The notes under the pieces are model-generated. The model did no database searches, was not told where the DNA came from, and was given only the letters and a program-made list of their open reading frames with translations. Shown piece after piece: positions 1-4,505 of a stretch of DNA of 6,128 nt (within the stretch, counting starts at the first letter, position 1; every line of letters starts with the position of its first letter). The stretch is from Fimbriiglobus sp. Lineage in GTDB: Bacteria; Planctomycetota; Planctomycetia; Gemmatales; Gemmataceae. The stretch is from NCBI GenBank assembly GCA_025352585.1, contig JANXTD010000868.1, positions 1 through 6,128 of the forward strand, written 5' to 3'. The position numbers and the translations under genes are program-made.

Positions 1-495
1 GTGGTGCGTCTCGCCGGGGATTTGCTCGCTGCGCGGCAGCAGCGCCTCCGACTTGCCCAGCGACACGATGGCCGACCCCGCCTCGATGCGGGTGATGGTG
101 CCGACGATCAGGTCGCCCTTCTTGCTGTTGTACTCGTTGTAAACCGTGTCCGACTCGGCCTCGCGGACCTTCTGGATCATCACTTGCTTCGCCGACTGGG
201 CGGCGATGCGGCCGAGGTCGTCCGGCTCGACTTCCTTGTCGCCGTAGCGGGCGACGATGTCACCGGTGGCGCGGTCGATGTGGACGTACACGCCTTCGGC
301 GGCTTCGGCCCCGTCCTCGACGTTGAAGTGCCGCTCGGCCGCGAGCTTGATCGACGCCTCGATGCCGCTGAAGACGACCTCGCGGGAAATCTTCTTCTCT
401 TCCTGGATCAAGTCGACCAGTTTAAGCAGTTCCTTGGCGCGCGCCCGCTTCTTGTCTTCGAGGGGAATGACGGGGACGACTTTCGCTTTGGCCAT
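1..495 (-). CDS. nusA: Transcription termination/antitermination factor NusA, N-terminal part (runs off left edge)
   Basis: NusA binds RNA polymerase and nascent RNA in the cytoplasm and modulates pausing, termination and antitermination. Only the first 165 residues are present, and the frame stays open to base 1. Residues about 22-125 match the N-terminal RNA polymerase-binding domain. The most diagnostic stretch is at 96-114 (RIAAQSAKQVMIQKVREAE), which corresponds to the conserved '[20 protein letters not shown]' region of E. coli NusA. From about residue 127 (GDLIVGTITRIEAGSAIVSLG) the S1 RNA-binding domain begins; the KH domains would lie outside the window. The ATG at 493-495 is supported by GGAGAG five bases upstream. 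The protein carries a Lys/Arg-rich extension of roughly 17 residues before the point where E. coli NusA starts. The gene directly upstream is an ABC ATPase, 44 bp away, not rimP as in many bacteria. A perfect TATAAT in that junction suggests its own promoter. Confidence 0.95.
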   Translation of the reverse strand, partial: MAKAKVVPVIPLEDKKRARAKELLKLVDLIQEEKKISREVVFSGIEASIKLAAERHFNVEDGAEAAEGVYVHIDRATGDIVARYGDKEVEPDDLGRIAAQSAKQVMIQKVREAESDTVYNEYNSKKGDLIVGTITRIEAGSAIVSLGKSEALLPRSEQIPGETHH

Positions 496-500
496 GACAA

Positions 501-506
501 CTCTCC
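501..506 (-). promoter_or_regulatory. Ribosome binding site of nusA
   Basis: GGAGAG on the minus strand, five bases before the nusA ATG. It is the clearest Shine-Dalgarno sequence in the window and decides the nusA start. A small 5-bp stem (GGGCG/CGCCC, 515-528) lies just upstream in the same leader. Confidence 0.6.
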
Positions 507-538
507 AGGTCGCGGGGCGAATCCGCCCGGCGTGCCTC

Positions 539-544
539 ATTATA
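539..544 (-). promoter_or_regulatory. Candidate -10 element for nusA
   Basis: A perfect TATAAT on the minus strand overlaps the last codon and TAA stop of the upstream ABC ATPase gene. It lies 43 bases before the nusA ATG, which would give a leader of about 35 nt. No good TTGACA-like box is found 15-19 bp upstream, and there is no TG extension, so only the -10 half is supported. Such an AT-rich hexamer is unlikely by chance in this composition, and its position suits a separate nusA promoter. Use of it is inferred. Confidence 0.4.
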
Positions 545-1574
545 GCGTCGGGAACCACTCGCACCGGTCGGTCGGGAAGACCCAGTCCGTGGGCGTGCCG
601 ATTCCCGGCGGCGAACCGGCCGGCCACGCCCCGCGGAGCCGGGTCCGACCCCGCGCCACGGTGACCAGCCACCCCCCGCCGCCCGGCTCGGCGAAAACCA
701 CCGGCCACCCCGCGGTGAGCACCTCGCCGGGGCGGGGTACCGTGCCGGGTGGCACCGGGCGCAAGTCTTCGGGTCGCAAGCCGAGCGTCAGGCGGGCCGG
801 CCACGGCCCGACCCCTTGCAAGGGGGTCACTACCTGGCCGCAGGCGGAGCGGAAGGACCGCTCCGCCGGTTCGTCGCCGCACACGACCCCGTCCACGAGA
901 CTCATTTGCCCCAGGCAAAACGCCGCGAATCGGTTGCCGGGGCGGGCGTGCAACTCCTCGGGGGTGCCGAGTCGCTGCAACGTCCCGTCGCCCAGCACAC
1001 CGACGCGGCGGCCCAGGGCCAAGGCGTCCGTCGGGTCGTGCGTGACGACGATCATTGTGGCCCCCGAGAGTTCCGCGAGCAAGTGCAGATCGTGCCGGAA
1101 TTCCGCCCGGAACACCGGGTCGAGTGACGCGAACGGCTCGTCCAATAGCCAGAGTGACGCGGTGCCGCAGACCAGTTTCGCCAAAACGACCCGCTGCTTT
1201 TCGCCCCCGGAGAGCGTCGCCGGCAGCCGCGTCAGCAGCGGGTCGAGCCGCAGCAACGCGACCGCGTCGGCCCGCCGCGGCGACGCCGGGAGTTGCTCCG
1301 CGACCGTGAGTTGCGGGTAGAGCGCCGGCCGCTGGGCGGTGAACGCGACCCCGCGGCGGTGCGGCGGCAACCGGTCGAGCCGCGTGCCGTTCCAGGTGAC
1401 CGTGCCCGTCGTCGGCGTCTCCAGTCCGGCGATCAGCCGCAGCAGCGTCGACTTGCCCGACCCCGACGGCCCCAGCAGCGCGAGGCGGCCGCCCGCTTCG
1501 AGGTCGAGCGACGTGGGCCGCAAGCCAACGACGCCGTGGGGGTAGACCTTCGACAGCTCGTGGAGGCGCAGCAC
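540..1574 (-). CDS. Orphan MalK-like (CUT1-type) ABC transporter ATP-binding protein
   Basis: The product is a cytoplasmic ATPase of 344 residues that would power an ABC importer. All nucleotide-binding motifs are intact: Walker A GPSGSGKST (35-43), Q-loop Q81 in 'AQRPALYP', signature LSGGEKQR (121-128), Walker B LWLLDEP (141-147), D-loop SLD (150-152) and switch histidine H179. Residues about 220-344 resemble the C-terminal TOBE/regulatory region of MalK/UgpC proteins, with the 'LGLRPEDL' motif at 264-271. That and 'ALYPQLTV' place it nearest the CUT1 sugar/glycerol-phosphate group, though the substrate cannot be read from the sequence. The helical part between 'LTV' and the signature is about a dozen residues shorter than in MalK and lacks the usual 'FGL' stretch that faces the permease. 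No permease or binding protein is in the window. The GTG start at 1572-1574 follows the TGA of the prepilin-like gene by one base, so translation is probably coupled. An iron- or thiamine-type importer ATPase is a less likely alternative. Confidence 0.92.
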   Translation of the reverse strand: MLRLHELSKVYPHGVVGLRPTSLDLEAGGRLALLGPSGSGKSTLLRLIAGLETPTTGTVTWNGTRLDRLPPHRRGVAFTAQRPALYPQLTVAEQLPASPRRADAVALLRLDPLLTRLPATLSGGEKQRVVLAKLVCGTASLWLLDEPFASLDPVFRAEFRHDLHLLAELSGATMIVVTHDPTDALALGRRVGVLGDGTLQRLGTPEELHARPGNRFAAFCLGQMSLVDGVVCGDEPAERSFRSACGQVVTPLQGVGPWPARLTLGLRPEDLRPVPPGTVPRPGEVLTAGWPVVFAEPGGGGWLVTVARGRTRLRGAWPAGSPPGIGTPTDWVFPTDRCEWFPTL

Positions 1575-1575
1575 G

Positions 1576-2337
1576 TCAGTTCAAGTCCCAGAGTTCGTCC
1601 GTGGCACCCAAGTCGAAGATGTTCTCGGCGTCGCGCACGGTCAGGATCGCGGGCAGCGCCGTCGGGCCGCCGGGCGGGTTGCGGGTCGGGTCGTGGTGCG
1701 ACTCGACGTGGCCGTCCAGAAACAACACGTTGGCGATGCGGCCGGAGAGCCGGAAGTGGACGCCGGGGTTCTGCGCCGACGGCGGGTTGCAGTAGCCGGC
1801 CTCGAACATCGCCGCCTCGGTCTTGCCCGCCGGCAAAGTACACGTCACGGCACTGACGAAGGCGACTGTCTGACTCGTCGAGGCGACCTGAACCAGCCGC
1901 ACCCCTTGGCCCTGCGGCGCGAGGTAGACGTGGTTGTAGCCGTAGCCGCCGCTACAGCCGTTGTACGTCAGGAAGACTTTGCCGGGCGACTTGGCGGGAC
2001 TCTGAAAGGCGTTCTTGTTGTTCTCGAGGTACGGCATCAGCGTGCCGCCGGGCGTATCGACGTCGTAGGCGGCGAACGGGTCGGCGACGGCCGGCCCGGT
2101 CTCGCCGAACCACCAGCGCCGCCGGCCGGTCGGCAGGTCAGTGACCAAGGCACAGAGCCGGCCATTGGCGTTCTCGAAGTTGTGCAGGGCGAGGCCGAGT
2201 TGCTTCAAGTTATTTTGGTCGGCCGCCCGCCCGGCGGCGGAGCGTACCTTCTGCAACGCCGGCAGCAACAGCCCGATCAGGACCGCGATAATCGCGATCA
2301 CGACGAGCAGTTCGATCAGGGTGACGGCGCGCCGCAT
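1576..2337 (-). CDS. Prepilin-like DUF1559 / H-X-DG domain protein
   Basis: A 253-residue member of the planctomycete prepilin-type family with a type IV pilin/type II secretion-like N-terminus. Such proteins are inserted in the inner membrane by a hydrophobic N-terminal helix and cut by a prepilin peptidase; their role in planctomycetes is mostly unknown. Visible features are the basic leader MRRA, the prepilin motif VTLIE (5-9, with Glu at mature position +5), a hydrophobic helix (about 7-26), '[13 protein letters not shown]' (41-53) typical of DUF1559, an 'SGGYGYN' loop (129-135), and the C-terminal '[11 protein letters not shown]' (203-213). The partner His is at 194, 13 residues before the DG rather than the nominal nine. 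The residue before the cleavage site is Ala, where Gly is usual. The protein is somewhat shorter than many family members. I chose the ATG at 2335-2337. An in-frame TTG at 2373 would add 12 residues unlike a prepilin leader and would coincide with a -35 promoter element. The ATPase gene follows after one base; the kinase gene ends 73 bp upstream. Confidence 0.92.
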   Translation of the reverse strand: MRRAVTLIELLVVIAIIAVLIGLLLPALQKVRSAAGRAADQNNLKQLGLALHNFENANGRLCALVTDLPTGRRRWWFGETGPAVADPFAAYDVDTPGGTLMPYLENNKNAFQSPAKSPGKVFLTYNGCSGGYGYNHVYLAPQGQGVRLVQVASTSQTVAFVSAVTCTLPAGKTEAAMFEAGYCNPPSAQNPGVHFRLSGRIANVLFLDGHVESHHDPTRNPPGGPTALPAILTVRDAENIFDLGATDELWDLN

Positions 2338-2343
2338 GGAGTC

Positions 2344-2373
2344 AGGATACCGCGGCGGGGCAAGGCGCGTCAA
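2344..2373 (-). promoter_or_regulatory. Candidate sigma-70-type promoter of the prepilin-like gene (possibly leaderless)
   Basis: On the minus strand TTGACG (2373-2368) and TATCCT (2349-2344) are separated by 18 bp. This is five of six matches at -35 and four of six at -10. The -10 box ends six bases before the ATG at 2337, so transcription would begin at or next to the start codon. No Shine-Dalgarno sequence precedes that ATG, which agrees with a leaderless message. The elements are seen directly; promoter use is inferred. Confidence 0.5.
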
Positions 2374-2410
2374 CCAAACGGCGTCGATCGGCGGCGCGAC
2401 GGGCAGGAAA

Positions 2411-4291
2411 CTAGCGGCGCGGAGCGTCGATGCCGCCGCCCGCCCAGAAGGCGTCCGCAGGCTTCTTGTTGATGGTCGCGAGCGTCGGGATCGCCCGGAG
2501 AACCTCGGTGTCGCGGGCGGGGTCGAAGTCCAAGACGATCACTTCCAGGGGCAACCCGCGGATCGGGCCGAAGTCGGTCACGGGCGAGTTGTTGACGAAC
2601 AGCCTCTTCAACGGCATCCCGGCCAGCGGCGACAGGTCGGTCACGCGGGTCGAGTTGAGCATCAGCTCTTCCAACGGCATCCCGGCCAGCGGCGACAGGT
2701 CGTCCACCTGGGTGCAGTTGAGGTTCAGGCTCGTGAGCGGCAACCCGCGGAGGGGCCGCAGGTCGAGCTTCTGGTAGCCGCCGCCGCAGTTCAACGACTT
2801 CAGCGGCATCCCAACCAGGGGCGACAGGTCGTCGCCCTGGAAGCCCCAAATCACCAGCGACTCCAGCGGCATCCCCCGCAGCGGGCCGAGGTCGCGCAGC
2901 GCGGAGTCGTTCATCAGCCAGATCGACCGGAGGGGCAGGCCGGCCAGGGGGCTGAGGTCCGCGATCCGGGTGTTGCCGGCGGAGAACGCCTGGAGGTGCC
3001 GCAGCCGCCGGACGGGCGTGATGTCGGCCAACTCGGCGCAGTTGGTGACCTTCAACTCGACGCACCGGCCGCCCTCCACCTTCATCTTCACGTCGCCGGC
3101 GAACGACGGGTTCCGCCGCCGCAACTCCGCGGCGATTTCCTCGGCCGTCGGCGACGGCACCTCGGCCTCGACAAGAGTCGCGGCGGGCGGGGCCGGGGGC
3201 GTCGGCGAGTCCGGGCCGGGGGGCGCGACCGTCGAAAGGTGGCCCGTGACGAGCGCCAGGCCGGCCGACAGCAGGGCGACCGAGAAGGCGACCCGAGCCG
3301 CGCGCCGGGGGCGCGACCCCCCGACGGGGAGGCGGACGGCCACGCCCTGGTGGTGCTGCGCGAGGCAGCGTTCGAGCAACTCGGCCACCTCGCCGGCCGA
3401 CTGGAACCGGTCGGCCGGCCGCTTCGCCTGGAGCTTGGCGACGATCGCGCCCAGCCAAGCCGGCGTCTCGGGGACGACCTCGCGGATCGGCCGGGGGTCC
3501 TCCTCGGCCACCCGCCGGAGCACCGCCAAACTCCCGCCGGCCCGGAACGACGCCCGCCCGCTGGCCATCTCGTACAAGACACTGCCGAGGCTGAACAGGT
3601 CACTGCGGTGGTCGATCGCCCCGCCCCGCGCCTGCTCCGGGGACATGTACAGGGGGGTGCCGACGACCGTCCCGCTCTGGGTGAGGCTGGCGTCGTCGGC
3701 CGCCTGCGCGATGCCGAAGTCCGTCAACTTCACGCGGAGGACTTCGCCGCTCCGCTCGACCAAGATGTTGGCCGGCTTCACGTCGCGGTGGACCAGGCCC
3801 CGGTCGTGAGCCGCCGCCAACCCGCGGGCGGCCTGCGCCCCGACGCGCAACACCTCGGCGGTTTCGAGCGGCCCCCGCTCGCGCAGGAGCACGTGCAGCG
3901 ACGAGCCTGGGACGTACTCCATGACCAGGTGCGGGGTCGGGTGCTCTTCGACCGCGTAGATCTGGACGACGTTTTCGTGCCGGACCGCGGCCGCCGCCCT
4001 GGCCTCGCGCAGGAACCGCTTGCGGGCCGCCGAGGTGGCCGCGAGTTCCGGGGCCATCAACTTGATGGCCACGTTGCGGAGGAGTTTGCGGTCGAACGCC
4101 TTGACGACGACTCCGCACCCGCCCCGCCCGAGGGTTTCCAGGACGTCGAAGTGTCCCAGGTCCCCCGCCCCGCTCCCGCGGGAAGGCAGTGTGAACCCGC
4201 CGGCGGGGGAGCCGACCGTGGCGATCGGGACGAAAGTGACGACATCAGTATTGTCATCTGACGGCGACGCGGCGACGGGGGGAACGCCCAT
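2411..4291 (-). CDS. Membrane-anchored Hanks-type Ser/Thr protein kinase with C-terminal leucine-rich repeats
   Basis: A 626-residue signalling protein. The kinase domain (about 47-310) would phosphorylate Ser/Thr on cytoplasmic proteins. It is complete: glycine loop GRGGCG (55-60), ATP-anchoring K77 in VAIK, helix-C E96, catalytic loop HRDVKPAN (168-175) with D170, DFG (191-193), an activation loop with several Thr (204-212), and SPEQ (217-220) in the place of APE. A basic stretch (328-333) and one membrane segment (about 334-352) follow, then a Pro-rich linker (356-370). The remaining 270 residues probably face the periplasm. They hold about eight leucine-rich repeats of 21-22 residues (422-593) with the pattern [21 protein letters not shown]. 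The tail '[14 protein letters not shown]' (603-616) is typical of planctomycete LRR proteins. The layout resembles PknB-like receptor kinases, with LRRs as the likely sensing or binding part; the ligand is unknown. The ATG at 4289-4291 has GAGAGG six bases upstream. The sugar dehydrogenase gene is divergent from it. Confidence 0.95.
   Translation of the reverse strand: MGVPPVAASPSDDNTDVVTFVPIATVGSPAGGFTLPSRGSGAGDLGHFDVLETLGRGGCGVVVKAFDRKLLRNVAIKLMAPELAATSAARKRFLREARAAAAVRHENVVQIYAVEEHPTPHLVMEYVPGSSLHVLLRERGPLETAEVLRVGAQAARGLAAAHDRGLVHRDVKPANILVERSGEVLRVKLTDFGIAQAADDASLTQSGTVVGTPLYMSPEQARGGAIDHRSDLFSLGSVLYEMASGRASFRAGGSLAVLRRVAEEDPRPIREVVPETPAWLGAIVAKLQAKRPADRFQSAGEVAELLERCLAQHHQGVAVRLPVGGSRPRRAARVAFSVALLSAGLALVTGHLSTVAPPGPDSPTPPAPPAATLVEAEVPSPTAEEIAAELRRRNPSFAGDVKMKVEGGRCVELKVTNCAELADITPVRRLRHLQAFSAGNTRIADLSPLAGLPLRSIWLMNDSALRDLGPLRGMPLESLVIWGFQGDDLSPLVGMPLKSLNCGGGYQKLDLRPLRGLPLTSLNLNCTQVDDLSPLAGMPLEELMLNSTRVTDLSPLAGMPLKRLFVNNSPVTDFGPIRGLPLEVIVLDFDPARDTEVLRAIPTLATINKKPADAFWAGGGIDAPRR
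2513..2962 (-). repeat. LRR-coding tandem repeat array
   Basis: About seven 63-66 bp units inside the kinase gene encode the 21-22 residue leucine-rich repeats (roughly residues 444-593). Most units carry variants of a GMPL/GLPL-encoding core and a DLSPL or DLxPL core. They have diverged, except for two neighbouring units that share a 31-bp identical stretch. Confidence 0.8.
2609..2702. repeat. Exact 31-bp direct repeat within the LRR units
   Basis: Bases 2609-2639 and 2672-2702 are identical over 31 bp and offset by 63 bp, exactly 21 codons. They encode the shared [10 protein letters not shown] cores of two adjacent repeats (about residues 530-540 and 551-561). Identity at the DNA level suggests a recent unit duplication or gene conversion. 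Confidence 0.85.
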
Positions 4292-4297
4292 AGTTAG

Positions 4298-4303
4298 CCT
4301 CTC
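4298..4303 (-). promoter_or_regulatory. Probable ribosome binding site of the kinase gene
   Basis: GAGAGG on the minus strand, six bases before the kinase ATG. It is a moderate Shine-Dalgarno match that supports the start at 4291. Confidence 0.45.
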
Positions 4304-4310
4304 GGCGGGA

Positions 4311-4370
4311 CGATTCGGCGGTATGGCTTGTGCAGCTTAGAACAGCTTGCCGACCCGGTTCGCCGAATCG
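4311..4370. repeat. Perfect 10-bp inverted repeat in the divergent promoter region
   Basis: CGATTCGGCG (4311-4320) and its exact reverse complement CGCCGAATCG (4361-4370) flank a 40-bp spacer. The first arm lies 20 bases upstream of the kinase ATG. It could be a pair of operator half-sites allowing looping, or the stem of a structured kinase leader. Neither is shown by the sequence alone. Confidence 0.55.
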
Positions 4371-4505
4371 CGCGCCGCCCCGCAGCGTCAACGGAACCCA
4401 GCCGAACCCGGCCACGGGCGACTCGCCGGACACAATCCTTGCATCGCCCTGCCCCCCAGCCTCGTCGGAATCAGACCGGCCCGACGCCACCCCTGAGACT
4501 CCCCC

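Larger units (their letters stand above)
4292..4505. other. Divergent intergenic region between the kinase and sugar dehydrogenase genes
   Basis: These 214 bp separate two divergent starts and should hold both promoters. On the kinase side there is a TTGACG (4391-4386, minus strand) with no convincing -10 box at 16-18 bp. Nearer the gene lie the inverted repeat 4311-4320/4361-4370 and two CAGCTT copies exactly 10 bp apart (4333-4338 and 4343-4348). On the dehydrogenase side I see no convincing -35/-10 pair, and the bases before its ATG are C-rich without a Shine-Dalgarno sequence. No terminator, tRNA or small gene is evident. Confidence 0.6.

Noticed and set aside
515..528. Small hairpin GGGCG/CGCCC as a terminator between the ATPase gene and nusA
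   Set aside because: The stem is only five pairs, no T-run follows, and it lies just before the nusA ribosome site. Chance pairing is likely in this composition.
1..1320. A 439-codon open frame on the plus strand across nusA, the junction and the ATPase gene
   Set aside because: It is antisense to two genes with diagnostic motifs and spans their intergenic gap. The product has no recognisable domain.
2335..2373. TTG start at 2373 for the prepilin-like gene
   Set aside because: It would put 12 residues with Pro and Arg before the prepilin leader, and it overlaps the -35 element. The ATG at 2337 gives the usual short basic leader.
2370..3458. A 362-codon minus-strand frame overlapping the kinase gene out of frame
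   Set aside because: Its Arg/Pro/Gly-rich product has no domain, while the kinase frame encodes the membrane segment and LRRs over the same bases.
2141..4261. A 706-codon open frame on the plus strand opposite the kinase gene
   Set aside because: Its product is Arg/Gly/Pro/Asp-rich without recognisable domains. It lies antisense to a complete kinase with all catalytic motifs, and long empty frames are expected opposite GC-rich genes.
4439..4467. TTGCAT (4439-4444) as a -35 box for the dehydrogenase gene
   Set aside because: It matches the consensus at only three positions, and at 17 bp downstream the sequence is TCGTCG, with no resemblance to a -10 box.
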